A DNA stretch of 64,000 nt from a virus, in IMG/VR virus record IMGVR_UViG_3300033141_002949, positions 1-64,000 of that record; one strand, written 5' to 3'. Of the stretch, positions 42,059-48,818 are shown one piece after another. Position numbers and translations under genes: made by a program. Positions within the stretch are counted from its first letter, which is position 1, and the number at the start of each line of letters is the position of its first letter. Below the pieces are notes generated by a model that saw only the letters and a list, made by a program, of their open reading frames with translations, did not search any database and was not told the origin of the DNA.

Positions 42059-42339
42059 GCGACGTGGGGGGAGATAAGAATCTCTCTCCGCTTGACATAA
42101 CGTCACCTAACAGACTCGAAAGCGCCGCGCGCACGCCAAAAAACTGGCAAGCAATACAAACGTTATGTCTAGTAAGGCTGTGGTACACTGTGAGCGCCCA
42201 TAGGGGCCGCGACGAACGCGACGCGACGCACACACATGCGCGCGCGTGCACGCGCGCGCGCAAGCGTCGCTTGAGATATATAGTCACTCGCTCGCGCGCA
42301 TACGCGCGCGCGGGCACACGCACACACGGAGGTTATGTC

Positions 42340-42561
42340 ATGTCCACAGACCGCAACCACACCGACGCGCGCGCCCGCGCGCGCGAGTACGCGCGCGCGG
42401 TGGCATGCGCGCGCGACATGTTACGCGACGCACGCGCGTATGGAACGCGCGCGCACGTCGTGGAATGCGTGCGAGCGCTTGCGCGCGCGGAGCGCGCGCA
42501 CATGCTCGCATTGCAGGAACTCGAAAGGCTCTTGGACGACGGGAGGGAGCGTGCATGCTAG
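42340..42561 (+). CDS. Ala/Arg-rich helical protein
   Basis: 73 residues composed largely of Ala, Arg and acidic residues (TDARARAREYARAVACARDM), predicted to be one or two long helices. GGAGG precedes ATG 42340 at seven bases. The codon choice is extreme, dominated by GCG/CGC, so the DNA is nearly continuous alternating C/G. Function unknown; the composition could suit nucleic acid binding. Confidence 0.6.
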   Translation: MSTDRNHTDARARAREYARAVACARDMLRDARAYGTRAHVVECVRALARAERAHMLALQELERLLDDGRERAC

Positions 42562-42643
42562 TGTAGTCGCTATAACGCTGGTTACATTCGTAGTCGTGTA
42601 CGTGTGTACACGACGATCGCGCTATCGCACAGAGGAGGGCACA

Positions 42644-43330
42644 ATGACGACTCAAGTGACTATCTCGGCTGATCAGATTGCGCGGCGCCATGATTTTTTG
42701 CGCGGCGCGCAAACGTCTATATCGCGCGCCGTGCGTGTGTTAGGCGACGAGTTGGATATGGCCTTCACGACGCTGATCGAGAGCGACGCGCGCATCTTAG
42801 CGCGCGCGGATAGTGACGCGCGGGCGGCACAAGCGCCCGCGCCAAAGTCCGCGCCCGAGCCAAAGTCCGCGCCCGAGCCAAAGTCCGCGCCCGAGCCAAA
42901 GTCCGCGCCCGAGCCAAAGTCCGCGCCCGCCGCCGCCGACGACACGGCGGCGGACGTATGTCCGTGCGGTTCGAACCGCGCGGATTGGCCAACGGCCGCG
43001 CAATATTGTCCCTATTGCGGCCGGCCGCGTGACGCGCAAATACCGCCGGAAAGGACCGCCGCGCAAAACTGGAAGGCCACATGGGAGAGCAATGGAACCT
43101 TGAGCCTACACGTCGACATGTCGCGCGGTAAAACGCGCGTAACAGACGCCTTCGGCGGGCCGGCCCGCCGAGGGAGCGCTTTCCTGGCCACTACGGGCCG
43201 CCGAACGCAAACCAAGCGTGGTAAAACCTACTACGCTGAAGTATCCGTGCCGGCGGAGTTGCGAAGCACGGTTGGCGTCGGAACGGTCAAGGTCCGGCTG
43301 CAGGTGATCGCACCGGACTTGCTGGACTAG
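42644..43330 (+). CDS. Zinc-ribbon protein with KSAPEP repeats
   Basis: 228 residues. Helical N-terminus, then four to five copies of the hexapeptide KSAPEP (about 68-95, 18-bp DNA repeat), a zinc ribbon (CPCG...YCPYCGRP) and a C-terminal beta-rich domain (NGTLSLHVDMSRGKTRVT...YYAEVSVPAELRSTVG). ATG 42644 follows GGAGGG. An in-frame GTG at 42551 after GGGAGG would add a membrane segment (VVAITLVTFVVVYV) and is a possible alternative start. The coding DNA has perfect palindromes, for example at 42966-42979 and 43152-43171. Confidence 0.7.
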   Translation: MTTQVTISADQIARRHDFLRGAQTSISRAVRVLGDELDMAFTTLIESDARILARADSDARAAQAPAPKSAPEPKSAPEPKSAPEPKSAPEPKSAPAAADDTAADVCPCGSNRADWPTAAQYCPYCGRPRDAQIPPERTAAQNWKATWESNGTLSLHVDMSRGKTRVTDAFGGPARRGSAFLATTGRRTQTKRGKTYYAEVSVPAELRSTVGVGTVKVRLQVIAPDLLD

Positions 43331-43348
43331 TCCAGACCGACCAACCAA

Positions 43349-43388
43349 GACGCGCGACGTGTGACGGCACACGTCGCGCGTCGTTTTA
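43349..43388 (+). terminator. Rho-independent terminator, 15-bp stem
   Basis: GACGCGCGACGTGTG (43349-43363), loop ACGG, CACACGTCGCGCGTC (43368-43382), then GTTTTA. A perfect stem with T-run directly downstream of the 42644 gene. Confidence 0.88.
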
Positions 43389-43431
43389 GAGTATATTGTA
43401 AACGGTTACAACGTAATCGTTTCCATACTGT

Positions 43432-43482
43432 AGGACCAAGTGGACAAAGTGGATCCACTTGGTCCTTGCCCCATAGTATAAT
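43432..43482 (+). promoter_or_regulatory. Promoter -10 with upstream 13-bp operator-like inverted repeat
   Basis: AGGACCAAGTGGA (43432-43444) is inverted at 43454-43466 with a 9-base gap. TATAAT follows at 43477-43482; no good -35 is present because the right arm occupies that position. This suits a promoter run by an activator or blocked by a repressor. The 43331-43637 gap otherwise holds the terminator and the long hairpin at 43546-43610. Confidence 0.6.
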
Positions 43483-43545
43483 AGCACGCGACGCGCGAGG
43501 CAAAAAATAATATGCGCGTCACGTGCTATAGAAAAAATGCAGCGC

Positions 43546-43610
43546 GCACAGAAACGCGCATAAAACTATATAATCGCAAAGATTGTGTAGTTTTATGCGC
43601 GTTTCTGTGC
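43546..43610 (+). repeat. Long perfect hairpin in the 5' leader of the 43638 gene
   Basis: Two 23-base arms (43546-43568 and 43588-43610) are exact reverse complements. The 19-base loop can extend the stem through AATC-GCAAA-GATT with G-U pairs. It would form in the transcript from the promoter at 43477 and lies 14 bases ahead of AAAGGAG of the next gene. Confidence 0.9.
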
Positions 43611-43637
43611 CGAACCAATGCGCGAAAGGAGTACAGT

Positions 43638-43931
43638 ATGTTGGTGCGGTTAGAGTTAGACGGAAAGTTATCGCAACCAATGGAGGAGCACCAAGCAAAG
43701 GTGCTCCTCCAGCGCGTCGCGGATAAGCGACGCGCCAATAGAATAAAAATCGTGCGCTATGTCCCGGCCGCACAGAGGCCGGGACATAGCACAAACAACG
43801 CCCATTGCCAGTATGCGGGTTGGTCTTTTGGACCAACCCGCGAGGAAGCGCGGAGCAAGTGCGATGCTCTGCGCCAGAAGTATAAGAAGGCCACGATGTG
43901 CCCAACGCTCCGAGCACTGGGCACAACGTGA
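43638..43931 (+). CDS. Small protein coded by hairpin-rich DNA
   Basis: 97 residues (MLVRLELDGKLSQPMEEHQA...) of unknown function; basic C-terminal helix (SKCDALRQKYKKATM). AAAGGAG precedes ATG 43638. The gene is built of consecutive perfect inverted repeats: arms of 12, 9, 14, 11 and 8+4 bp at 43681, 43712, 43756, 43815 and 43892. This suggests selection on RNA or DNA structure over and above protein sequence. A terminator follows at 43950. Confidence 0.65.
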   Translation: MLVRLELDGKLSQPMEEHQAKVLLQRVADKRRANRIKIVRYVPAAQRPGHSTNNAHCQYAGWSFGPTREEARSKCDALRQKYKKATMCPTLRALGTT

Positions 43932-43949
43932 CTCACCCCTCCGTGTGCG

Positions 43950-43984
43950 GGGGTGGGGGGTCTTTGTGAAAGACCCCCCACCCC
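43950..43984 (+). terminator. 16-bp stem terminator
   Basis: GGGGTGGGGGGTCTTT (43950-43965), loop GTG, and its exact complement (43969-43984), followed by ATTATATTCT. It ends the 43638 transcript and precedes the next gene's ribosome site. Confidence 0.75.
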
Positions 43985-44009
43985 ATTATATTCTACAGAG
44001 GAGGACGAC

Positions 44010-44510
44010 GTGGTCATCGAGGAGATAATGGAGTGCAGGGGTGCAACTTCCGTCTCGTGCCCCTTCGACTGGTACGAGACGGAGGAGGTCGCCCGCTCTG
44101 GGTACCTGCGGGTATCCGACAACTGGGAGGTCATATATATGACATCCCGAGGAGGCCACCTGGTGCGGGTCTGGGCGGGACCCGCAGGAGACCGGTCTTG
44201 GTGGCCATCGAACTGGCGACGCCGTCACCCAGCGGAGACGTTGGACCACATGCGCCAGCGCATTCGTCGGCGTAAGGAAGCGGCCCGCCGTCGTCTCCAG
44301 CGGGAGAGAGAGCAAGACGAAGCTCTCCGGCGGGCCGCTGCTGAGCGAGACCGCCAAGAAGCCGAAGCCGCCAAGTGGCGGCTCACGCACTGCGAGTGTG
44401 GGGCCGAGATTCCGCCCGGGCAGCGGTTCTGCACGAAGTGCGCCGAAGCACATAGGCTGGCAGTGCGCCAGATGATGGCGCGCTACCTGCGCAAAGTACG
44501 GGAGGCATAA
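44010..44510 (+). CDS. Coiled-coil protein with C-terminal zinc ribbon
   Basis: 166 residues from GTG 44010 (AGGAGG five bases before). The N-terminal half has beta-like segments (YLRVSDNWEVIYMTSRGGHL), then a very basic coiled coil (MRQRIRRRKEAARRRLQRER) and CECGAEIPPGQRFCTKCAEA, a zinc ribbon. Inverted repeats inside the gene include 44049/44074 (10 bp), a palindrome at 44130-44143, 44279/44328 (12 bp) and 44366/44377 (7 bp). It ends one base before the Csx16-like gene, so the two form an operon. Function unknown. Confidence 0.65.
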   Translation: MVIEEIMECRGATSVSCPFDWYETEEVARSGYLRVSDNWEVIYMTSRGGHLVRVWAGPAGDRSWWPSNWRRRHPAETLDHMRQRIRRRKEAARRRLQREREQDEALRRAAAERDRQEAEAAKWRLTHCECGAEIPPGQRFCTKCAEAHRLAVRQMMARYLRKVREA

Positions 44511-44511
44511 C

Positions 44512-44787
44512 ATGGACAACGTTATCGTTTCGCGCCACGTTGGCGCAGTCGAGTGGCTGCGCCAGCGTGGAATCACGGGGCGGGTGATCGAACACGCTAC
44601 CGCCGAGGATGTTCGGGGCCGTGTCGTTTACGGCACGCTGCCCCTCCACCTGGCGGCGGAAGCCGCCCGGGTGGTCGCAATCGACCTGCCCCGATTGCGA
44701 CCAGAGCAGCGAGGCAAAGACCTAAGCCCCGCCGAAATGGACGCGGCGGGAGCGCGACTGATAGCATATAAGGTCTTGCTATTGTAG
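44512..44787 (+). CDS. csx16-like: Csx16-like protein (CRISPR-associated VVA1548 family), putative ring nuclease
   Basis: 91 residues, the usual length of the family. Family hallmarks in order: VSRHVGAVEWLRQRG near the N-terminus, YGTLPLHLAAEAARV in the middle, and IDLPRLRPEQRGKDLSPAEM then GARLIAYKV at the end. Csx16 is otherwise found beside type III CRISPR loci and is grouped with proteins that degrade cyclic oligoadenylate. No cas gene is present here, so in a phage it most likely blunts a type III signalling response. The family call is from recall of conserved motifs; the activity is inference. Co-transcribed with the 44010 gene and closed by a strong terminator. Confidence 0.8.
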   Translation: MDNVIVSRHVGAVEWLRQRGITGRVIEHATAEDVRGRVVYGTLPLHLAAEAARVVAIDLPRLRPEQRGKDLSPAEMDAAGARLIAYKVLLL

Positions 44788-44794
44788 CGGAGAG

Positions 44795-44830
44795 AGAGGT
44801 TAGACGGATATCCGTCTAACCTCTTTTTTT
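44795..44830 (+). terminator. Palindromic rho-independent terminator
   Basis: AGAGGTTAGACGGAT (44795-44809) is followed at once by its exact complement (44810-44824), then a run of T to 44830. Thirty bases of perfect palindrome with a T-run end the Csx16-like operon. Confidence 0.9.
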
Positions 44831-44903
44831 CTCGGGGCCTATCGGCATTGCGCGAAAAATCTGCGAGGAGATTATTGCGCAAAAAACGCACGAGGAGGTT
44901 ACA

Positions 44904-45176
44904 ATGGCACAAAAACACTATCACGTTCTGGTAGGTATGCCTGGATACATGCCAGAGACGAACGAGGTATACCAAACGCTGCGCGATGCGCGTGACGCTG
45001 CGCAATGGCACGCGGACACTTACCGCGACGATTGGGACCCGGGCTATAAGGTCACGGGGAACAAACGCGACGGCTACGAGATCATGCCGCGCGATGCGTC
45101 AATCTATACGCTCCCTACGACGATCACTATCGTAGAATGCTATGAGCCAGAATGCCTGGAGCACAGGGAGGACTAG
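44904..45176 (+). CDS. Unknown 90-residue protein
   Basis: A compact alpha/beta-looking protein (HYHVLVGMPGYMPETNEVYQ then a helix TLRDARDAAQWHADTYRDDW). The pattern of strand, short loop, helix resembles other small phage proteins in this region. GAGGAGG precedes ATG 44904. Function unknown. Confidence 0.7.
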   Translation: MAQKHYHVLVGMPGYMPETNEVYQTLRDARDAAQWHADTYRDDWDPGYKVTGNKRDGYEIMPRDASIYTLPTTITIVECYEPECLEHRED

Positions 45177-45177
45177 C

Positions 45178-45420
45178 ATGTTGAAAGATGGCGAAGTGCG
45201 TTACTTGAACAACTCTGGGACCCGCTGGATTCTGAAAGGAGCCAAAGCGCGTCTTATCGTAGCGCGTGACAAGTACGACAAAATCCGCCGTGTGAAGTAT
45301 TTCGAACAGTTTGGGAACTTTGCAGTGTTGGCCTTCGATTATCGCGGTCGGGTGGTCAAAGGTTTGCCCGACCCGTTCCGCGACGTTGTGGGCAACGTTG
45401 TTGTGCGTATCGAACCATGA
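45178..45420 (+). CDS. Unknown 80-residue basic protein
   Basis: Mostly beta-strand pattern (EVRYLNNSGTRWILKGAKAR, FGNFAVLAFDYRGRVVKG). ATG 45178 follows GGAGG at good spacing. It is coupled to the next gene by an ATGA overlap. No family recognised. Confidence 0.65.
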   Translation: MLKDGEVRYLNNSGTRWILKGAKARLIVARDKYDKIRRVKYFEQFGNFAVLAFDYRGRVVKGLPDPFRDVVGNVVVRIEP

Positions 45421-45626
45421 AAGTCGACACGCGGCCCACAACCGGTTTGCCCGCCGCGTTGGAGTCTATAGAGAACGCCACGCGCGTTCTCTATAGGCTC
45501 ATCGACGCGCTACACTTAGAGGTTCAAGCAAAGCCACGGCGACAACTGCCGCCGCGCGGTCCGTTGACGGTCTCCATGTGGCCGCAGCCTGCGGCGTCGC
45601 ACGTCCGTGACGCACTGGAGGAATGA
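45417..45626 (+). CDS. Unknown 69-residue protein
   Basis: Helical N-terminal half (LPAALESIENATRVLYRLID) and a proline-rich C-terminus. It overlaps the preceding stop. The gene contains a perfect 13-bp inverted repeat (45466-45478 with 45484-45496, loop CACGC), continuing the trend of the island to its left. Function unknown. Confidence 0.6.
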   Translation: MKVDTRPTTGLPAALESIENATRVLYRLIDALHLEVQAKPRRQLPPRGPLTVSMWPQPAASHVRDALEE

Positions 45627-45628
45627 CC

Positions 45629-45874
45629 ATGGTTATACCAAATGCAGAAACGACGCTACGAGAACTTGAAGACATGCTCTGGGGCGACTGGCGAGAGACA
45701 CAGGACAACCCAGGGCAGCATGGCACGCGCAATCTACGCATCGACATGACGGACGTTGGCAATATCCGAGTCTGGTTCAAGACCGCTTGCGGCTGCTTTC
45801 TCAGCGGTAGTGGCACAAACCTGCACGAGGCAATCGCTATGCTCTTGGACGCATACCATCGGCACATAAACTAG
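45629..45874 (+). CDS. Unknown 81-residue protein
   Basis: Starts at ATG 45629, eight bases after GGAGG (ATG 45623 is too close to that site). Sequence alternates helix (TTLRELEDMLWGDWRE), strands (RNLRIDMTDVGNIRVWFKTA) and a C-terminal helix (LHEAIAMLLDAYHRH), suggesting a small folded domain. Function unknown. Confidence 0.65.
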   Translation: MVIPNAETTLRELEDMLWGDWRETQDNPGQHGTRNLRIDMTDVGNIRVWFKTACGCFLSGSGTNLHEAIAMLLDAYHRHIN

Positions 45875-45913
45875 AAAACGCCGATCAGACAATAAACCGA
45901 GAGGAAGGTTGCA

Positions 45914-46519
45914 ATGGGCAAAAGTTACACGTACCACGTCGTAGGGTACGCCGCGCGAGCCGACGACCCCACGGACCTACACTATCTATTCCCGGCTATG
46001 AACCGAGGCGAGATTAGCCAGCAGAGAAACAGAGCCAAGCGCCAAGGTCTTAGGATGATGTTCTGGAGAGCACAGACGGAGACCGGCGAACGCCTTCTCG
46101 GGGGCGACTACGCGCCCGACTCGCAGGTTCAGGGGACTAAAGTCGTAAGCTGCCCCATCTGCAAAGGCCGTGGCTGTGTCATCTGCGAGCACTCGGGCGT
46201 ATGCCCACCAAATCACTGGGAGCGGTGGCAGCCGTGGCAGTTGGAAGCGTTCAGGCAAGCTGCTTTGGGCTATCAAAAGGAGGTAAACATGTGTCTCGCT
46301 GAACGGCTGGACGGAGCGCGCTTGGTGCGCTGGGACCCGATTTCTAACCTCATACTTGTCTGGTTCGGTGGGCACGGGGTCCACGCCTTCACGGTGGGCG
46401 GCAAGGAGGTCGCCTACTGGAATACTGGCGACGCTGCCCAAATCAACGCCGCTGTAGAGGACATCGAGGCCAGTATGGAGGAGAGGATAGACCAGCAGGA
46501 TTATCCTCTCTACAGCTAG
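45914..46519 (+). CDS. Protein with DnaJ-type Cys motif and internal start
   Basis: 201 residues. An N-terminal alpha/beta part is followed by CPICKGRGCVICEHSGVC, a DnaJ zinc finger-like cysteine cluster (about 76-93). A perfect ribosome site AAGGAGG and ATG at 46289 lie inside the gene in frame, so a 76-residue C-terminal product (MCLAERLDGARLVRW...) may also be made, or two genes fused after losing a stop. The C-terminal part is a small alpha/beta unit. Function unknown. Confidence 0.65.
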   Translation: MGKSYTYHVVGYAARADDPTDLHYLFPAMNRGEISQQRNRAKRQGLRMMFWRAQTETGERLLGGDYAPDSQVQGTKVVSCPICKGRGCVICEHSGVCPPNHWERWQPWQLEAFRQAALGYQKEVNMCLAERLDGARLVRWDPISNLILVWFGGHGVHAFTVGGKEVAYWNTGDAAQINAAVEDIEASMEERIDQQDYPLYS

Positions 46520-46551
46520 CGCTCTACCAAAAGAGCGCAAAGCAGTTTTTA
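46519..46551 (+). terminator. Terminator-like hairpin
   Basis: GCGCTC (46519-46524) and GAGCGC (46533-46538) with an 8-base loop overlap the end of the 45914 gene. A TTTTT run follows seven bases later. A modest rho-independent terminator. Confidence 0.6.
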
Positions 46552-47236
46552 GCCTTGCGTCTAGGAAACCGCGATCAATGCGAGTCGAAAAATCTCTCCA
46601 TTGGTTGCGGTTTTCTAGGCGCTCCCGCAAGTCTTTCCCTCTTTTTTCTCTGCTGTCTCTTGCTGTCCTATGCACTCTTTTCCAGTCTTTTGGACTTCCC
46701 AAAGAACTTTCCGCTTTCACAGAAAGTTCTGCCGCTTTCACACAATATGCCTCTCTGCGCTTGCCATATTATCATACACTCAAAAGCAAAAAACAGAAAA
46801 CTATCTATATCTTTTCTACACTTTTGGCAGATAAACCTGCTTTTCTACACTTTGTGAAATGACCCCCCTTCTATAAGAACTTTATATATATATATATATA
46901 TAAGCGGATAATGACTTTCCGCTTCTCTCTTAAAAACTTCTTCTTTTCTGCCCCTACCCCCCTCCGCGCCAGGGTGTAGAAAAGCGAGTTTATCTGCCAA
47001 AAGTGTAGAAAACCTCGCGGTCTTTTCCGGTTGACTCCAGTATATGCCATGATAAACTGGCAGCAAAATGCATCTAAATTTTCATTTGCTGCCACTTTCA
47101 CAAAAAGTTCTTCCAGTTTCACAACTGTTTTTTCCACTTCCCTCTGTGCCCGTTTTCACAGGCCCCTGCCAGTTTATCTCCTGCAAATGCGCACTGCATT
47201 TGCAGGATACGCTGCATGACACGAAAGGACGGAAGC
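46520..47236. other. AT-rich repeat region, candidate replication origin
   Basis: About 700 bases without a convincing gene and much richer in A+T than the rest. Two 39-base arms (46812-46850 and 46974-47012) are inverted copies, identical except for four central bases. Between them lies an uninterrupted TA run (46882-46902). GATAAACTGGCAG (47051-47063) is inverted at 47166-47178; CCTGCAAATGC-GCACT-GCATTTGCAGG closes the region (47180-47206). A loose direct repeat CTTTCACA.AAAGTTCT.CC occurs near 46714 and 47094. Iteron-like repeats with an easily melted tract are typical of origins; repressor control sites are an alternative. Confidence 0.6.
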
Positions 47237-47611
47237 ATGTGCATGTTATCAGAAGCCTGGCGCCGTGGGGTGCATGTGCAGATGGGCGTCTGTCCGTTTT
47301 GCTTGGCCGCCCCGCCGCACGAGACCCACGAAGTATCTGTCTCTCAGGAGCACAATCTCGTCACCATTAGAAACACGTGTCACAATGGACATGTCTGGCA
47401 GTCGTTGTATACTTTGATCGACGCGCTGCCCGACGCGGAACCCATCGCCACGGTGCATGTGAGCACGGCGTACATGCTAGCCGACGATAACAACCTTGAG
47501 GAGCCGGGGTCCATCGCCCGCCAGATGCTCCCCTCTGTGCCCGAGGACGCCGTAGAGTACTTGACACCCATGAGCGACGGTTTTTTGGTAACGTTCTACG
47601 AACGAGAATGA
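47237..47611 (+). CDS. Small Cys/His protein
   Basis: 124 residues from ATG 47237 (AAGGA before it). GVCPFCLAAPPHETH and NTCHNGHVW give two Cys/His pairs for a zinc site; the rest is alpha/beta (LVTIRNTCHNGHVWQSLYTL). Overlaps the transglycosylase gene (ATGA). Function unknown. Confidence 0.65.
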   Translation: MCMLSEAWRRGVHVQMGVCPFCLAAPPHETHEVSVSQEHNLVTIRNTCHNGHVWQSLYTLIDALPDAEPIATVHVSTAYMLADDNNLEEPGSIARQMLPSVPEDAVEYLTPMSDGFLVTFYERE

Positions 47612-47910
47612 GTATCTTCTTGCGTGTGCTTGTGCTATCTATCTCTCTACGGTACGGACTAGACCCTGCGTATAGTGCCTGCATCGTAGAGCACGAATCC
47701 TCATGGCGCGCTGACGCGGTGGGGCGCGCTGGTGAAATCGGCTTGACACAGATCATGCCCTCCACGGGCGAATGGTTCGCAGAGATGGCCGGCATAGAGT
47801 GGTGCGAGGATTCCCTGTACGACCCGGAGTACAACCTGGAGTTGTTCGCTTGGGCCGTGACAAACGGGTACGCCGAACATTGGTCGACGCATTCATTGTG
47901 TAAACCGTAA
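47608..47910 (+). CDS. SLT-type lytic transglycosylase
   Basis: 100 residues, a minimal soluble lytic transglycosylase core: IVEHESSW with catalytic Glu30, GEIGLTQIMPSTG (42-54) and a C-terminal NLELFAWAVTNGY helix. The hydrophobic N-terminus (FLRVLVLSISL) may be a signal or anchor. It cleaves the glycan backbone of murein, here perhaps for lysis or for entry. It is distant from the main endolysin gene. Confidence 0.8.
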   Translation: MSIFLRVLVLSISLRYGLDPAYSACIVEHESSWRADAVGRAGEIGLTQIMPSTGEWFAEMAGIEWCEDSLYDPEYNLELFAWAVTNGYAEHWSTHSLCKP

Positions 47911-47925
47911 ACAGAGGAGGTCAGC

Positions 47926-48240
47926 ATGGGGACTTTGGATTTCACAACGCGCAACGTGCGGTGGTACGGCGAGCCTATAACGGTGCGCCTGCTGCCGTTC
48001 GGAACGCGCTACAAAGTCATCGAAACCAACTCTAGTTGGTGCAAGCGCCTAGAGGCCTACTACGCAGAGCGCCTCGATTTCTGGCGTAACTACCCACATC
48101 CTTGTGACGTCCAAGAACAAGCACATCGGGACATTCTCCGGGAGTTCTTCTTCGTACCCTTACCAAAGTCCCGACGCCTTGCCGGGCCTTGGTGCACCGG
48201 GCACATACGTGACGAGGACTCCGTGGTGTGGACAATCTGA
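47926..48240 (+). CDS. Unknown 104-residue protein
   Basis: Beta-rich start (VRWYGEPITVRLLPFGTRYK) and helical remainder. GAGGAGG precedes ATG 47926. No family recognised. Confidence 0.65.
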   Translation: MGTLDFTTRNVRWYGEPITVRLLPFGTRYKVIETNSSWCKRLEAYYAERLDFWRNYPHPCDVQEQAHRDILREFFFVPLPKSRRLAGPWCTGHIRDEDSVVWTI

Positions 48241-48261
48241 GCCAGAGAAAGGAGGACCACA

Positions 48262-48498
48262 ATGAGGGGCATACGATTCTATCGAGAACCTAACGGGAAC
48301 TGTATAGCAATCGACACTGAGACCCCGCTTCTGGGAGACGTCGCATGGGGAGCAGCAGGGCTGTACGACCGCCCCAACTCCCCTGTGGCGTCGACTGGCG
48401 TGTCGCGCGCATACTTGCGCGACGAGTGTAAGCGGATATCTGAGAAGCGGGCGCGCGAGTTGCACCCCAAACTGTTCGAGTATCTGGAGGTGGAATGA
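48262..48498 (+). CDS. Unknown 78-residue protein
   Basis: Contains a central glycine-rich turn (GDVAWGAAGLYDRP) and a basic helical C-terminus (DECKRISEKRARELHPKLFE). AAAGGAGG lies upstream. No family recognised. Confidence 0.65.
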   Translation: MRGIRFYREPNGNCIAIDTETPLLGDVAWGAAGLYDRPNSPVASTGVSRAYLRDECKRISEKRARELHPKLFEYLEVE

Positions 48499-48794
48499 CA
48501 ATGGGGGCGAATACATTCTACACACGCTCTAGAGGCGGAACGCCGGAGGAGGCGTTCCGCCGCGCCGTGGACATGGCTCGCTACAGGTTCGGTCATGACG
48601 GCTACACTGGCTCTATAGCCGAGAAGGAAAGTTTCGTCATGGTAGAGGTCCCCAGAGGGGCGGAGCCAGAGGAACACGCCTACACGCTCCTCATGGCGCG
48701 CGGTGTGGACAAGTGGGGACCGGCAGGGTGCATCGTTCTTGAGCCAGAGAAAGGAGAAAAGGAGTATCTGTTTTTCGGTTGGGCGCCGTCGTGA
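48495..48794 (+). CDS. Unknown protein of a small-domain phage family
   Basis: 99 residues; strand-helix-strand order (NTFYTRSRGGTPEEAFRRAV, then YRFGHDGYTGSIAEKESFVM) like domains found in many phage early genes. It starts in an ATGA overlap. A perfect 11-bp inverted repeat (GGCGGAACGCC, 48534-48544, with 48551-48561) falls inside the gene. Function unknown. Confidence 0.65.
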   Translation: MTMGANTFYTRSRGGTPEEAFRRAVDMARYRFGHDGYTGSIAEKESFVMVEVPRGAEPEEHAYTLLMARGVDKWGPAGCIVLEPEKGEKEYLFFGWAPS

Positions 48795-48818
48795 AACTGA
48801 ATGGTTAGGGAGGAAAAC

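Larger units (their letters stand above)
41943..42339. promoter_or_regulatory. Divergent control region between the two transcription arms
   Basis: About 400 bases without a gene. It contains, left to right: the late promoter; three 26-bp tandem repeats; GACATAACGT (42094-42103) inverted as ACGTTATGTC (42160-42169), a probable operator pair; an extended -10-like TGGTACACT on the + strand (42182-42189); and two alternating purine-pyrimidine tracts (42226-42262 and 42293-42312) able to form Z-DNA. It separates the - strand late operon from the + strand accessory genes. Confidence 0.7.

Noticed and set aside
42092-42120. + strand promoter starting with TTGACA at 42092
   Set aside because: No acceptable -10 box 16-18 bases downstream (CTCGAA only).
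42840-42930. CRISPR or regulatory repeats in the 42644 gene
   Set aside because: The 18-bp units are in frame and code for KSAPEP repeats; - strand frames across them are shadows.
43569-43587. TATAAT in the loop of the 23-bp-arm hairpin as a promoter
   Set aside because: No -35 at proper distance, and the sequence forms part of the extended stem; the -10 at 43477 is better placed.
46555-46862. Frames in the AT-rich region
   Set aside because: Overlapping phases, no ribosome sites, and they run through inverted repeats; Phe/Ser/Leu-rich composition comes from pyrimidine tracts.
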